DNA of 64,000 bases from Salegentibacter sediminis (GCF_002078605.1 NZ_MSJR01000007.1:1-64000); one strand, 5' to 3'. Counted from the stretch's first letter, positions 25,553 to 35,864 are shown. The notes: generated from the sequence alone by a model not told the origin. Numbers and translations are program-made.

Positions 25553-26686
25553 TTAAGTTCCTACTTCTATCTCACTCAGAAGATCTAGATAATCTTTGCG
25601 CTTATTCACAAAATCTTTCTCTGAGATATCGATGATCTGAACTTTTAGCTTGGTTTGTGATTTTATAAAACTCAAATAAGATTTGTTGATCTCCACCAGG
25701 TAATCGGGTTGGATATTCTGCTCGTAGTCCCTACCTCGATTTTTGATATTTTCCAGGAGGCGATCAGTATTCTGGTAGAGGTAAATGTAAAGATCGGGTT
25801 TCACCAATTCTTTGTACATAAGGTGAAACAACTTGTGGTAGAGAGAGTATTCATCTTCGTGCAAGGTGATCTTAGCGAAGATCAGCGACTTGAAAACGTC
25901 ATAATCTGAAATCACAAAATCCTTGAAAAGATCATATTGAGCAAGGTCATCGGCCAGTTGCTGATAGCGATCGGCCAGAAAAGACATCTCCAGAGGAAAA
26001 GCATAACGCTCTTTATTCTCGTAGAATTTTGGCAGGAAAGGATTGTCCTTAAAGCGTTCCAGGATGAGCTTGGCATTAAAATCCTGGGAAACCATCGTGG
26101 AAAAACTGGTCTTTCCCGCCCCGATATTTCCTTCAACAGCGATATAGTTACAGTCGGTAAATCGGAATTTCCTGTTCGGAATCATCAGTTTCTCCTCGAT
26201 AGGCGTAACTTCATCAGCATCATTAAGCTGCTTCAGCATTTTTTCAATAGAAATATTCAGCACGGGATGGATCTCCTTGCTGGCGATATCGGCCAGAGGC
26301 TGCAAAACAAAACACCGCTTATGCATATGCGGATGCGGCAGGATAAGATCTTCAGTATTGATAATCTCCTCTTCCATCATCAGGATATCCAGGTCTAAAC
26401 TGCGATTCTGGTAGTCTTTGGAATCGCTACGCAATCTGCCTGCCTGGGTTTCAATCTTCAACAGCTTCTTAAGCACTTTTTTTGCCGAAAAACGCGTGGA
26501 TACAGCGATACAGGCATTAAGAAAGTCGTCTCCTTTAAAACCCCAGGCAGGAGTGCGGTAAATTTTAGAGATTTGGTGTATATCACCAATCTCTTCGTAG
26601 ATGCTGTTGACGGCCTGTTGAAGCAGGCCAAAACGGTCGCCAAGATTGCTTCCCAGCGCTATATATACTAACTTAGGGGGTTTCAA
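25553..26686 (-). CDS. folK: HPPK (FolK) fused to deoxynucleoside kinase
   Basis: This 377-residue bifunctional protein is a known Bacteroidota fusion. Residues 1-155 are 6-hydroxymethyl-7,8-dihydropterin pyrophosphokinase (YIALGSNLGDR, FLNACIAV, the Mg-binding NRSLDLDILMM with Asp98 and Asp100, and LPHPHMHKRCFVL). It makes the pyrophosphorylated pterin used for folate. Residues 180-377 are a deoxynucleoside kinase with P-loop GNIGAGKTS at 186-194, the substrate Glu in LERF, and a DRYQ segment in place of the usual DR(S/Y). It probably phosphorylates deoxyadenosine or deoxyguanosine, but specificity is not readable. Both halves keep their catalytic motifs. Confidence 0.95.
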   Translation of the reverse strand: MKPPKLVYIALGSNLGDRFGLLQQAVNSIYEEIGDIHQISKIYRTPAWGFKGDDFLNACIAVSTRFSAKKVLKKLLKIETQAGRLRSDSKDYQNRSLDLDILMMEEEIINTEDLILPHPHMHKRCFVLQPLADIASKEIHPVLNISIEKMLKQLNDADEVTPIEEKLMIPNRKFRFTDCNYIAVEGNIGAGKTSFSTMVSQDFNAKLILERFKDNPFLPKFYENKERYAFPLEMSFLADRYQQLADDLAQYDLFKDFVISDYDVFKSLIFAKITLHEDEYSLYHKLFHLMYKELVKPDLYIYLYQNTDRLLENIKNRGRDYEQNIQPDYLVEINKSYLSFIKSQTKLKVQIIDISEKDFVNKRKDYLDLLSEIEVGT

Positions 26687-26763
26687 ACTGAATTAAGAAA
26701 ATTTTAATAAGGGTTTAGCAGTAAATTTCACAGCAAATTAAGCAAAACAAAACCACATACCCT

Positions 26764-26771
26764 TAAATTTG
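26764..26771 (+). promoter_or_regulatory. -7 promoter box upstream of the yhhQ-like gene
   Basis: TAAATTTG is an exact TAnnTTTG match 22 bases before the TTG start at 26794. No clear TTTG lies 19-21 bases upstream. Confidence 0.5.
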
Positions 26772-26793
26772 TTAGAAGACTTAACAAAAAAAT

Positions 26794-27498
26794 TTGACAG
26801 AACTTTACCCGAAAGACAGGCTTGCGGCACAGCGTATTTATTTGATTTTGGCGGGCTTGTTTATCTCATCCCTGGTGGTTTCCAACCTGATCTTCCAGAA
26901 ATTTTTTTCCTGGGATTTTTTCGGGTTGTACACCTTTGAGATATCTGTGGGAATTCTGCCTTATCCCCTTACCTTCCTCATCACCGATATCATTAGTGAG
27001 GTGTACGGTAAGAAAAGGGCTAACCAGGTGGTGACCACCGGAATTTTCGCTTCGTTCTTTTCCTTACTATTAATCTATGTGGCAGATGCAGTACCAGCCA
27101 CCGAGTGGTCACCTATTGGCGACGCTCTTTTCACCAGGGTTTTTGGAGCTACCGCTATTGCTGTTCTTGCGTCTATGATCGCCTACCTGCTGGCACAGTA
27201 TATAGACATTAGTATCTTTCATTTCTGGAAGCGACTAACCAAAGGCCGGCATTTATGGCTACGGAATAACTTTTCGACCTTTCTGTCTCAGTTTGTAGAT
27301 ACGTTTTCGGTCTTGTTTTTGCTTAGCAGCTTTGGAAAGATCGAATGGGAACTCTTTGGCGCCCTGCTCCTTAGCGGTTTTCTTTTTAAGGTGATTGTAG
27401 CCCTGCTGGACACCCCGTTGCTCTATGCATCGGTTTATTTACTGAGAAGACGCTTTGGGATGAAGTGGGGAGAAGAATTTAAAGAATTGGAATTTTAG
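26794..27498 (+). CDS. Queuosine precursor transporter (YhhQ/VUT family)
   Basis: This 234-residue inner-membrane protein has about six helices. Family marks are VSNLIFQKFF, LTFLITDIISEVYGKKRANQVV and LRNNFSTFLSQFVDT, which match the YhhQ/VUT_1 family that imports queuosine precursors such as preQ0/preQ1 (shown for E. coli YhhQ). The reading frame begins with TTG at 26794; there is no in-frame ATG before the conserved first helix, so an unusual start codon is likely. It is followed after 22 bases by the AsmA-like gene. No queuosine biosynthesis gene is nearby. Confidence 0.88.
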   Translation: MTELYPKDRLAAQRIYLILAGLFISSLVVSNLIFQKFFSWDFFGLYTFEISVGILPYPLTFLITDIISEVYGKKRANQVVTTGIFASFFSLLLIYVADAVPATEWSPIGDALFTRVFGATAIAVLASMIAYLLAQYIDISIFHFWKRLTKGRHLWLRNNFSTFLSQFVDTFSVLFLLSSFGKIEWELFGALLLSGFLFKVIVALLDTPLLYASVYLLRRRFGMKWGEEFKELEF

Positions 27499-27520
27499 TT
27501 TTGATAAATATTCATCTAAT

Positions 27521-30208
27521 ATGAAAAAAGTATTCAAAATAATCGGGATAGTCATTTTGGTAATCCTCGTAATTCTTATTGCAGCCCCTTTTATATTTGA
27601 GGCGCAGATCAAAGATTACGTAAAAAAGACCATCAACCAAAACGTGGATGCCCGCGTGGAATTCACCGACATCAATCTTAGCTTGCTACGAAGTTTTCCA
27701 CAGGCTACCGTAGTGATCAAAGATATTAGCGTAATCAACAACGAACCTTTTGAAGGCGACACCCTGGCCCTTGGGGAGGAATTGCTTTTGGAAATGTCTA
27801 TTAACGAGTTATTTAAAGGCAGTGAAGAAGCCAAACGCCTCGACCAGCTCAAGCTTAATAAGGCTTATATCAATATCCTGGTAGATTCTCTGGGCAATAA
27901 CAACTATGATATCGCCATTGAAGATACCACCAGTACTGCAGATTCAACTGCCGGTTTCAGTTTTGATCTGAAACACTACGAGCTTAACGACAGCAGAATT
28001 AAATATTGGGATGAGGGACAAAACCTGCTGTTGGACATAGAAGACCTGAATCACGAAGGCACGGGAGATTTTTCTCTTGCGGAAAGCGAACTGGACACAA
28101 AATCTGATGCTCTTGTTTCACTGGATTATGACGGGGTGAATTATTTAAACAGAAACAAGCTTGCCCTGGATGCGGTGATACAAATGGATCTGGAAAATAT
28201 GCGTTATACCTTCCTGGAAAATCAAGCAACCGTGAATCAGCTACCACTTAACTTTGAAGGCTGGGTGCAGGTAAACGAAGACAACAACGAAATGGATATT
28301 AGTTTCCAGACGCCTTCTTCAGACTTTAAAAACTTCCTGGCGGTAATTCCTGAAACCTATGCAAAGAATATTGAAGATGTAGAAACTTCAGGAGATTTCG
28401 TGGTAAACGGAAGGATACACGGGATTGTAGATGAGACCTATATTCCGAAAATAGACATCAGGGCCCAATCCAGCAACGCGAGATTTAAATACCCTGATCT
28501 TCCGAAAAGCGTAGACGATATCAATATTGACCTGAAGATTTTAAATGAGTCAGGGCTTGTAAATGACACCTACCTAACTTTTGATGATGTAACTTTTAGA
28601 ATTGACCAGGACAGGTTCAGCACGAATGGAAGCATAAAAAACCTGATGGGCAATATGCTGGTAGATATGGCGCTGAAAGGAACGATTAATCTTGCCAGCC
28701 TGGAGCAGGCTTATCCGCTCGAGCTGGAACAGGACCTTAACGGAATTCTCACCGCCGACCTGACCACGCAATTCGATATGAATTCCATTGAAAAAGAACA
28801 ATATCAGAATGTGAATAGCCAGGGTACGGCCAGCATCAAAAACTTCAGTTATAAATCCCCTGAAATTCCCAACGAAGTGAAGATAGCCAATGCCAATATG
28901 AGCTTTAACCAGGGTAATGTAAATGTTCCTGAACTTAAACTCACCACTGGCCGCACCGACCTCACGGCCTCGGGGGAAATCCAGAATTTAATGGGCTTTC
29001 TCTTTACCGAGCAGAACCTGAAAGGTAATTTCAGGGTAAACTCAAATACTTTTGCGATAAACGATTTTGTAGTTGCGGAAACCCAGGAGGTGCAAACCGA
29101 AGATCCTGAAACCTCAGCGAAAAAGACCCAAAAGGTCCAGACTGGCCGGGAAGCGGTGAAGATTCCATCTTTTCTGGATACCGAACTTGCCTTTAACATA
29201 GGTACCCTTATCTATGACGATCTAGAGCTGAAAAATGCTAAGGGAAATATCATTTTAAGAAATGAAACGGCTACTCTACAGAATATTTCCACGGAAATTT
29301 TCGACGGAAGCATTGGGCTAAATGGGAATGTCTCCACTAAAGGCACGACCTCAACCTTTGAGATGGATCTGGACCTAAACGCCTTGAATATTGCTGAATC
29401 CTTTGCCAGCCTTGAAACCTTACAGGCCCTGGCTCCGGTAGCCCAGGCTTTGGAAGGCAAGTTGCAAACCAATTTGAAACTGAAAGGTAGTCTTTATGAC
29501 GATCTTACTCCGCAATTACAAACAATTGCCGGAAATGCCCTGGCTGAAATACTAACCGCCGATGTTGACCCTGCGAAATTACCGCTGCTTTCCAGACTGG
29601 ACCAGCAACTGGAATTCATAGATTTGGACAATATCGACCTGAGCAAATTAAAAACCTATCTTACCTTTAAGGATGGAATGGTAGAGATACAGCCTTTCGA
29701 TTTTGATATTAAAGGGATAAATGTTAGGGTTGATGGAAGCCATGGCTTTGATATGAGCATGAATTACAATCTCAATCTGGATATTCCTGCCCGCCTACTT
29801 GGCAATCAAATAAGCCGAAGTCTAAGCAGTTTAAGCGGCGAGGAACTTAGTGAGATGGTGGTTGCTCTGCCAATCGGCCTAAAGGGTACATTCCAGAATC
29901 CTCAAATCAATATCAATATGGAACAGGCTGTTAGTCAGTTGACCCAACGTATAGTAGAGAAGCAAAAGGAGAATCTAAGACAACGTGGCGAACAGGCAAT
30001 AAGAGATGTAATAAGCGGCAGAACCGGACAGCAACAAAAAACCGACACCACTGCCACCAGTGATACCACGGCAAGGCCGACTCAAACCCCAAAAACCCGA
30101 GACACCACAGCCACCCAGGAACAACAAATGAAGGAAGCCGCAAGAGACATTCTGGGAGGAATTCTAAGGAAAAGAACGACCAAAAAGGATACTACTAATG
30201 AGCAGTAA
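27521..30208 (+). CDS. AsmA family protein (inter-membrane, bridge-like)
   Basis: This 895-residue protein has one N-terminal transmembrane anchor (IIGIVILVILVILIAAPFIF, about 7-26) and a long periplasmic part of repeated beta-strand segments. The N-terminal AsmA signature follows the anchor (VDARVEFTDINLSLLRSFPQ, VVIKDISVIN), and the C-terminal AsmA-like domain has FDFDIKGINVRVDGSHGFDMSMNYNLNLDIP. The tail from about 835 is Gln/Thr-rich and disordered. AsmA-like proteins form hydrophobic grooves thought to pass lipids between the membranes. The Bacteroidota type is often annotated AsmA-like. It is probably co-transcribed with the transporter before it, and a terminator follows. Confidence 0.88.
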   Translation: MKKVFKIIGIVILVILVILIAAPFIFEAQIKDYVKKTINQNVDARVEFTDINLSLLRSFPQATVVIKDISVINNEPFEGDTLALGEELLLEMSINELFKGSEEAKRLDQLKLNKAYINILVDSLGNNNYDIAIEDTTSTADSTAGFSFDLKHYELNDSRIKYWDEGQNLLLDIEDLNHEGTGDFSLAESELDTKSDALVSLDYDGVNYLNRNKLALDAVIQMDLENMRYTFLENQATVNQLPLNFEGWVQVNEDNNEMDISFQTPSSDFKNFLAVIPETYAKNIEDVETSGDFVVNGRIHGIVDETYIPKIDIRAQSSNARFKYPDLPKSVDDINIDLKILNESGLVNDTYLTFDDVTFRIDQDRFSTNGSIKNLMGNMLVDMALKGTINLASLEQAYPLELEQDLNGILTADLTTQFDMNSIEKEQYQNVNSQGTASIKNFSYKSPEIPNEVKIANANMSFNQGNVNVPELKLTTGRTDLTASGEIQNLMGFLFTEQNLKGNFRVNSNTFAINDFVVAETQEVQTEDPETSAKKTQKVQTGREAVKIPSFLDTELAFNIGTLIYDDLELKNAKGNIILRNETATLQNISTEIFDGSIGLNGNVSTKGTTSTFEMDLDLNALNIAESFASLETLQALAPVAQALEGKLQTNLKLKGSLYDDLTPQLQTIAGNALAEILTADVDPAKLPLLSRLDQQLEFIDLDNIDLSKLKTYLTFKDGMVEIQPFDFDIKGINVRVDGSHGFDMSMNYNLNLDIPARLLGNQISRSLSSLSGEELSEMVVALPIGLKGTFQNPQININMEQAVSQLTQRIVEKQKENLRQRGEQAIRDVISGRTGQQQKTDTTATSDTTARPTQTPKTRDTTATQEQQMKEAARDILGGILRKRTTKKDTTNEQ

Positions 30209-30235
30209 TTAGTATTGAATATTTTGTTATAAAGA

Positions 30236-30271
30236 CAGGCCGGCATTTCAATGTCGGCCTGCTTGTTTTTA
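30236..30271 (+). terminator. Rho-independent terminator
   Basis: CAGGCCGGCAT and ATGTCGGCCTG form an 11-bp stem with one G-T pair and a four-base loop, followed by CTTGTTTTT. It closes the AsmA-like gene and lies just beyond the end of the convergent DUF2797 gene. Confidence 0.85.
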
Positions 30272-30286
30272 TTCTTTATTTAAAAG

Positions 30287-31081
30287 CTATTTCACCTGTA
30301 GCTCCACCACAAAGCCTTCATGACCTCGTACGTTAAAAACGGTGCCATCTTCAAAAAGCAGGTACTGGCCTTTGATGCCTTTTAGCACGCCTTCATAGAA
30401 TGGAGTCTTCCCCAGGTTAAGAGTTTTTACCTTTCTGGGAAATTCCAGTACCGGAAATTCTATCTCGGTTTCTTTATTATTGGCCAGGTAATATTCCCGG
30501 GCTTCTTCGGGGATATATTGTTTCAGGTTTTCACGAATCTCCGCCAGGTCCAGGTCTAATACATCATTAGTAAGCATTTTACGCCAGTTGGTTTTATCGG
30601 AAACGTGGCTTTTTAAAGCAACCTCTGTGATCCCGGCGAGGTAGCGGTTGGGAACTTCCACTATTTCAATAGCTTCGTGAGCACCCTGGTCTATCCACCG
30701 TGTAGGGATTTGAGACCTACGGGTTACCCCTACTTTTACATCGCTGGAATTTGCCAGATAAACCACGTGGGGCTGTAATTGCGCTCGCTTTTCGAATTCC
30801 AGATCGCGGTCTTCTTCATCGAGATGAGCTTTACTAAGCTCGGGACTAATTACCCAGTCGCCTGCCTGGGGAATAGAATTAAAACAATCGTAACAATAGC
30901 CCTGTCGGAAGATCTTCTTCTGCAAGCCACAGTTAAGGCACTGGTACCTAAGAAAATTAATACTTAAGCGCTTCCCCAAAAGCTGATTCATATTGATGAA
31001 ATCATCTTCAAAAATAAGGTAATACTGTACCTTATCGGTAATTTCGGTTCTCATTTTTGTAAGCACACCTTCGTATCTCAT
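30287..31081 (-). CDS. DUF2797 protein with Cys4 zinc ribbon
   Basis: This 264-residue protein matches the Bacteroidota DUF2797 family. A zinc-ribbon-like segment near residues 48-70 (CLNCG...GYCYDCF) is followed by the conserved VVYLANSSDVKVGVTRRSQIPTRWIDQGAHEAI, which resembles a GIY-YIG-type core with a Gly-Val-Thr-Arg strand and a basic helix. The C-terminal part is beta-rich. Function is not known; nucleic acid binding or cleavage is a guess from the ribbon and GIY-YIG-like segment. It is transcribed divergently from the GH3-like gene, with 113 bases between. Confidence 0.82.
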   Translation of the reverse strand: MRYEGVLTKMRTEITDKVQYYLIFEDDFINMNQLLGKRLSINFLRYQCLNCGLQKKIFRQGYCYDCFNSIPQAGDWVISPELSKAHLDEEDRDLEFEKRAQLQPHVVYLANSSDVKVGVTRRSQIPTRWIDQGAHEAIEIVEVPNRYLAGITEVALKSHVSDKTNWRKMLTNDVLDLDLAEIRENLKQYIPEEAREYYLANNKETEIEFPVLEFPRKVKTLNLGKTPFYEGVLKGIKGQYLLFEDGTVFNVRGHEGFVVELQVK

Positions 31082-31194
31082 ATATTTTTCTGTATTTTTA
31101 ACCGAAGTTGATTTGCAAGCTTCTCAGTTTAGACTAATTTTAACCGGCCAACCCCCGCTGATGCTTTGTTCAGCGTATAAAGATATAAAGAATA

Positions 31195-32709
31195 ATGCCA
31201 ATCCCATTAGTAAACTCCGTTGCTTCCTGGTTTCTAAAGAAGCGCATCCATCAGATGGAGTTATTCATAAAATATCCTAACGAGGTACAGGAGGAACTCC
31301 TTAAAAACCTGATTAACAAGGCAAAAAACACCGAATTTGGTAAGAAATATGATTTCAGCAGCATAAAAAGCTACGCCGATTTTGCAAGCAGGCTGCCTAT
31401 TCAGCAATATGAAGATTACCAGGATTGCATAGAGCGCAGCCGCCAGGGAGAAAATAATATCTTCTGGCCTACCCCTATTAAATGGTTTGCCAAGTCCAGC
31501 GGTACCACTAATGCCAAAAGCAAGTTCATTCCGGTAAGTGAAGATTCTCTGGAGCTCTGCCATTATAATGCGGGGAAGGACCTGCTTTGCATCTACCTCA
31601 ATAATAATCCGCAGTCTCAGCTATTCACGGGAAAAAGTCTGCGGTTGGGAGGCAGCAAGAAAATCTACAAAAGTAACGGCACCTCCTACGGCGATCTTTC
31701 AGCGATATTAATTGACAATATGCCCTTTTGGGCAGAATACAGCAGCACCCCCAGTAATGATGTCTCCCTCTTGCACGATTGGGAGGTTAAGATGCCTGCC
31801 ATAGTGAACGAAACTAAAAAAGAAAAAGTCACCAGCCTTGCCGGCGTACCCAGCTGGATGCTGGTCTTACTCAACAATGTGCTGGAGGCAACCGGGAAGG
31901 AGAACCTTTTTGAGGTGTGGCCTAACCTGGAGGTATATTTCCATGGAGGGGTTAGTTTTGAACCTTATGGACCGCAATACAACAAGATTCTGCCCAGGGA
32001 AGATTTTAGATACTATGAGATCTATAATGCTTCGGAAGGATTTTTTGCCTGCCAGGATAGAAATGATTCTAAAGAGCTCCTCTTAATGCTGGATTACGGG
32101 ATTTTCTACGAATTTATTACGATGGACACTTACGGAAGCAAGAGTGAAAAAGTAATCCCCCTTTCTGAAGTAGAGACAGGGAAAAATTATGCCGTGGTAA
32201 TCACTACCAATGCCGGGCTCTGGCGTTATAAGATTGGAGATACCGTACGTTTTACTTCAACCAATCCATACAGGATAAAGGTTTCAGGGAGAACTAAACA
32301 TCACATCAATGTCTTTGGGGAAGAACTCATTATCGAAAATGCTGAAGAAGCCTTAAAAAAAGTTTCCTTAGTCACCAATTGCGAGATCGTAGATTATACC
32401 GTGGCCCCTATCTTTATGGAAGGCAGGGAGAAAGGTGCTCACGAATGGATAATTGAGTTTAAAAATGAGCCCCGGGATTTCGAGCGATTTAAGACTGAAT
32501 TGGATAAGGCCCTGCAAAGTGTAAACAGTGATTATGAGGCCAAGCGTTACAACAATATGACCCTGAATATGCCAAAAATCCACCAGGCCCGTGAAAAACT
32601 TTTTTACGACTGGCTTAAGAAAAACGATAAACTGGGTGGACAGCATAAAATCCCCAGACTTTCGAATTCCAGGGATTACGTAGAAGAATTATTAGAGATG
32701 AACAGATAA
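31195..32709 (+). CDS. GH3-like acyl-adenylating enzyme
   Basis: This 504-residue protein belongs to the GH3 auxin-responsive family in the ANL adenylating superfamily. Visible motifs are KSSGTTNAKSKFIPVS (ATP P-loop type, near 103), YHGG-type VYFHGGVSFEPY, NASEGFFACQD and LWRYKIGDTVRF (the acidic ATP-ribose motif). Plant members link amino acids to hormones. Bacterial members are widespread in Bacteroidota and their substrate is mostly unknown; carboxylate activation is the safe prediction. A terminator follows at 32735-32770. No partner gene identifies the substrate. Confidence 0.9.
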   Translation: MPIPLVNSVASWFLKKRIHQMELFIKYPNEVQEELLKNLINKAKNTEFGKKYDFSSIKSYADFASRLPIQQYEDYQDCIERSRQGENNIFWPTPIKWFAKSSGTTNAKSKFIPVSEDSLELCHYNAGKDLLCIYLNNNPQSQLFTGKSLRLGGSKKIYKSNGTSYGDLSAILIDNMPFWAEYSSTPSNDVSLLHDWEVKMPAIVNETKKEKVTSLAGVPSWMLVLLNNVLEATGKENLFEVWPNLEVYFHGGVSFEPYGPQYNKILPREDFRYYEIYNASEGFFACQDRNDSKELLLMLDYGIFYEFITMDTYGSKSEKVIPLSEVETGKNYAVVITTNAGLWRYKIGDTVRFTSTNPYRIKVSGRTKHHINVFGEELIIENAEEALKKVSLVTNCEIVDYTVAPIFMEGREKGAHEWIIEFKNEPRDFERFKTELDKALQSVNSDYEAKRYNNMTLNMPKIHQAREKLFYDWLKKNDKLGGQHKIPRLSNSRDYVEELLEMNR

Positions 32710-32734
32710 ATAAATAAAGACCGGAAACAGAATT

Positions 32735-32770
32735 CCCCCAAATAGTTAAGCACTTCTTGGGGGCATTTTT
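32735..32770 (+). terminator. Rho-independent terminator
   Basis: CCCCCAA and TTGGGGG form a 7-bp stem around a 15-base loop, followed by CATTTTTAT. It lies between the convergent GH3-like and hemL genes. Confidence 0.75.
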
Positions 32771-32796
32771 ATGAATAGGTCAAAAACCTCTCTTTT

Positions 32797-34089
32797 TTAC
32801 CATAAGTTTCCCGAAACTTTATTCACCGCCTCAATGGTTCTATCAAGATCTTCATAAGACAAAGCTTCACTTATAAACCAGGTTTCAAAAGCACTGGGGG
32901 CAATATATATCCCGTTTTCCAAAAGGCCGTGGAAGAATTTATTAAAGATTCCGTTGGAGGCCGCTTTAGCCGCCGATTCAAAATCGAAGACAGGCTCATC
33001 TCCAAAATGTACCGAGATCATAGAACCCACCCGGTTAATCGTATGAGGCACATCGTTGGCCTTCAGCACCTTTTCAATACCTTGATGAAGGTATTGTGTT
33101 TTCTCATCAATACTTTGAAAAATCTCCCTGTTTTGGTCGAGCTCGGTAAGCATTGCAAGGCCCGCAGCCATAGCAAGTGGATTTCCGCTTAGAGTTCCTG
33201 CCTGGTATACAGGGCCCACTGGAGCCAGGTAATCCATAATTTCATTCCGGGCTGCGAAGGCGCCAACTGGCAAGCCCCCGCCAATCACTTTTCCAAAGCA
33301 GAGGATATCGGCTTTAACCCGAAGCCGTTCCTGCACCCCACCGGGTGCAAGTCTGAAACCGCTCATCACTTCATCGAAAATTAACAAGATATCATTGGCA
33401 TCACATAATTCCCTCAATCCTTCGAGGAAGCCCTCTCTGGGTGGAATACATCCCATATTTCCGGGAACGGGCTCAATGATAAGGCAGGAAATTTCATCTT
33501 TATTTGCTTCGATCACTTCCTTTACGTTTTCCAGGTCATTATATCTGGCAAGTAGGGTGTCTTTCGCTGTACCCTGGGTTACTCCGGGGCTATTTGGAGT
33601 TCCGAAGGTAACTGCACCACTTCCCGCCTGGATAAGAAAGGAATCGCTGTGGCCATGGTAGCACCCGGCAAATTTGATAATCTTTTCCTTGCCTGTGAAG
33701 CCACGGGCAAGACGCACTGCACTCATCGTAGCTTCGGTACCCGAATTCACAAACCTTATCTTATCGATATTGGGAACCATCTTCACCGCCAGTTCAGCAA
33801 TTTTAGTTTCAATTTCTGTTGGCGTACCAAAAGAGGTTCCGCTTTTCGCTTTCTCAACCACGGCATCAACCACCGGCTTATGGGCATGACCCAAAATAAG
33901 TGGCCCCCAGGAATTGATGTAATCTATAAGTTTATTCCCGTCTTCATCATAGAGATAAGCCCCTTCGGCTTTCTTGACGAAAATTGGGTCCCCCCCAACC
34001 GCTTTAAAAGCGCGTACAGGAGAGTTAACCCCACCGGGAATTACTTTTTGGGCGGCGGCAAAGAGTTCGCTGCTTCTTTTATAAATCAT
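32797..34089 (-). CDS. hemL: Glutamate-1-semialdehyde 2,1-aminomutase
   Basis: This 430-residue PLP enzyme makes 5-aminolevulinate from glutamate-1-semialdehyde in the C5 route to heme. The opening [12 protein letters not shown] is characteristic of HemL. Other marks are [36 protein letters not shown] and the PLP-lysine segment [15 protein letters not shown]. The length matches the family. It is the downstream gene of a run on the minus strand, four bases after the LysM lipoprotein gene, which itself follows the PLP deaminase gene. No other heme gene is in the window. Confidence 0.97.
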   Translation of the reverse strand: MIYKRSSELFAAAQKVIPGGVNSPVRAFKAVGGDPIFVKKAEGAYLYDEDGNKLIDYINSWGPLILGHAHKPVVDAVVEKAKSGTSFGTPTEIETKIAELAVKMVPNIDKIRFVNSGTEATMSAVRLARGFTGKEKIIKFAGCYHGHSDSFLIQAGSGAVTFGTPNSPGVTQGTAKDTLLARYNDLENVKEVIEANKDEISCLIIEPVPGNMGCIPPREGFLEGLRELCDANDILLIFDEVMSGFRLAPGGVQERLRVKADILCFGKVIGGGLPVGAFAARNEIMDYLAPVGPVYQAGTLSGNPLAMAAGLAMLTELDQNREIFQSIDEKTQYLHQGIEKVLKANDVPHTINRVGSMISVHFGDEPVFDFESAAKAASNGIFNKFFHGLLENGIYIAPSAFETWFISEALSYEDLDRTIEAVNKVSGNLW

Positions 34090-34093
34090 ATTC

Positions 34094-34924
34094 TTAATAT
34101 TCTGATGGTGAAATAATATATAAGATCTGGCCTACGGCTAAGTTCGCATCTTTAAGGTCGTTATAGCGCTGCAGATCTTCTACTGAAATATTGTATCGTT
34201 TTGCGATCCCGTAAAGGGTGTCCCCCTTTTCAACACGGTAGGTTAATTCTGAAGGTTCGGGGTTATGTGTATAGCTGGGGGAAGGTCTTTTTAGAACATC
34301 GGCATCGTAACGGTAAAGCTCGTAGCGCTCAATAATACCAATAAGTTTTTCAGGATATTTTCTGTCGGTAGCATATCCGGCTTTTCTAAGCCCCCGGGCC
34401 CAGGCTTTATAATCATCGGTACTTAAATCAAAAAGGCTGGCATAACGAGCTCTTTCGGTGAGGAACAGCGAGTGATCCCGATAGGAATACCTGGCATCCT
34501 TATATTTTCTAAAACATTCCCCGCGGGCATCATCGTCGTGATAGACCCTGGGGCCATCCCAGTCGTGACATTTTATTCCAAAATGATTATTGGCACGGCG
34601 GGAGAGATCGCCCTGGCCCGCTCCAGATTCCAGAATCCCCTGGGCAAGAGTAATACTGGCAGGAATATTATATAAACGCATTTCTTCCTGGGCGATACCA
34701 GAGAAATCTTTGATATAATCTTCTACGCTATAGCGCCGGGCCGAAGGTTCCAGAATTTCAATTTTCTGATTGCTTAATTCCCGGTGAGTATTGTCGCGGG
34801 TTTCCGGCAGTTCTATATGTGGTCCCGAATCATTTTTCTTTTTGGTAACCACCTTCTTCTTACTCCCGCAGGACACCACAAAAACTGCGGCAAAAATCAA
34901 TAAAAGTATGTACTTTATCCTCAT
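34094..34924 (-). CDS. GH73 N-acetylglucosaminidase lipoprotein with LysM domain
   Basis: This 276-residue lipoprotein has a signal peptide with lipobox Cys19 (VFVVSCGS). A basic linker leads to a glucosaminidase (GH73, FlgJ/Bax-like) domain at about 75-215: [33 protein letters not shown] carries the catalytic Glu, and [18 protein letters not shown] and [17 protein letters not shown] follow. A LysM repeat closes the protein ([29 protein letters not shown]). It should cleave the glycan strands of peptidoglycan from a membrane-anchored position. It lies four bases from hemL and four from the PLP deaminase gene. Confidence 0.94.
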   Translation of the reverse strand: MRIKYILLLIFAAVFVVSCGSKKKVVTKKKNDSGPHIELPETRDNTHRELSNQKIEILEPSARRYSVEDYIKDFSGIAQEEMRLYNIPASITLAQGILESGAGQGDLSRRANNHFGIKCHDWDGPRVYHDDDARGECFRKYKDARYSYRDHSLFLTERARYASLFDLSTDDYKAWARGLRKAGYATDRKYPEKLIGIIERYELYRYDADVLKRPSPSYTHNPEPSELTYRVEKGDTLYGIAKRYNISVEDLQRYNDLKDANLAVGQILYIISPSEY

Positions 34925-34928
34925 CTTC

Positions 34929-35864
34929 TTAGTTGATTAAGGGCAGATTCTTTTTACTTAAGGCTTTACTAACACCGGCTATTCCCTGGAGTCCGCCCGT
35001 ATGTATGGCCAGGATCTTAGACCCGGCAGGGAATTCCCCTTTTTTTATCTGGTCAAAAATACCAAAAACTAATTTTCCCGTATATATGGGATCAAGTGGA
35101 ATTTGATATTTTTTTTTGAATTTATTAATAAAATTTATCAATTCCGAATTCACCTTAGCATAACCGCCAAAATGATAATTTAGTATTAGTTCCCAGTTGT
35201 TTTTGTAGGTGTACTTACGTATTTCTTCAGAAAGGAAATCACCTTTTAATGCCGGAAATCCCAAAATACGCTGATCTTTACCCGAGGCTTTGATTATTCC
35301 GGAAATTGTTCCTCCGGTTCCAACCGCGCAGCAGATATAGTCGAATTCTTCGTCGCCGGGACCAAGAATTTCCTTACAACCTTTTACGGCAAGCTCATTG
35401 GTACCTCCTTCCGGCAGCATATAAAAGTCACCAAATTTATCCCTTAATTTCTGTTGAAAAGCATCGGTAGTTTTTTCACGGTATTGTTGACGGGAAATGA
35501 AATGAAGCTGCATTCCGCAGGAATAAGCAAATTTTAGGCTGGGGTTTCCTTCCAGAGTTTTAGGTAAATCTTCCCCCAGTTCCTCACCCCGAATCACCCC
35601 AATGGTTTTTATTCCGGAAATTTTTCCAACCGCCGCTGTGGCCGTAATATGATTGGAATAAGCTCCCCCAAAGGTGAGAATTGTCTCTTTCCTTTGCCGA
35701 AGTGCCTCCTGCAGATTATATTTTATCTTTCTGAACTTATTCCCTGAAACTTCAGGATGCAGCTGGTCTTCCCTTTTTATAAAAAGGGAAATATTATTGG
35801 GGAAATCAGTGATAAACTGATTTTCAGAAGAAATATCTATCTCAAAATTTAAGGCTGCCGGCAT
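34929..35864 (-). CDS. PLP enzyme of the ACC deaminase/D-cysteine desulfhydrase family
   Basis: This 311-residue protein is a fold-type II PLP enzyme. VSGNKFRKIKYNLQEA holds the PLP lysine, TFGGAYSNHITATAAVG the conserved Ser/Asn/His loop, and GTGGTISGII the phosphate-binding glycine loop. The family includes 1-aminocyclopropane-1-carboxylate deaminases and D-cysteine desulfhydrases, and most bacterial members of this length act on D-cysteine or related D-amino acids. Specificity residues were not resolved. It heads the deaminase-LysM-hemL run on the minus strand; the three genes are unrelated in function, so the arrangement is probably just compact packing. Confidence 0.88.
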   Translation of the reverse strand: MPAALNFEIDISSENQFITDFPNNISLFIKREDQLHPEVSGNKFRKIKYNLQEALRQRKETILTFGGAYSNHITATAAVGKISGIKTIGVIRGEELGEDLPKTLEGNPSLKFAYSCGMQLHFISRQQYREKTTDAFQQKLRDKFGDFYMLPEGGTNELAVKGCKEILGPGDEEFDYICCAVGTGGTISGIIKASGKDQRILGFPALKGDFLSEEIRKYTYKNNWELILNYHFGGYAKVNSELINFINKFKKKYQIPLDPIYTGKLVFGIFDQIKKGEFPAGSKILAIHTGGLQGIAGVSKALSKKNLPLIN

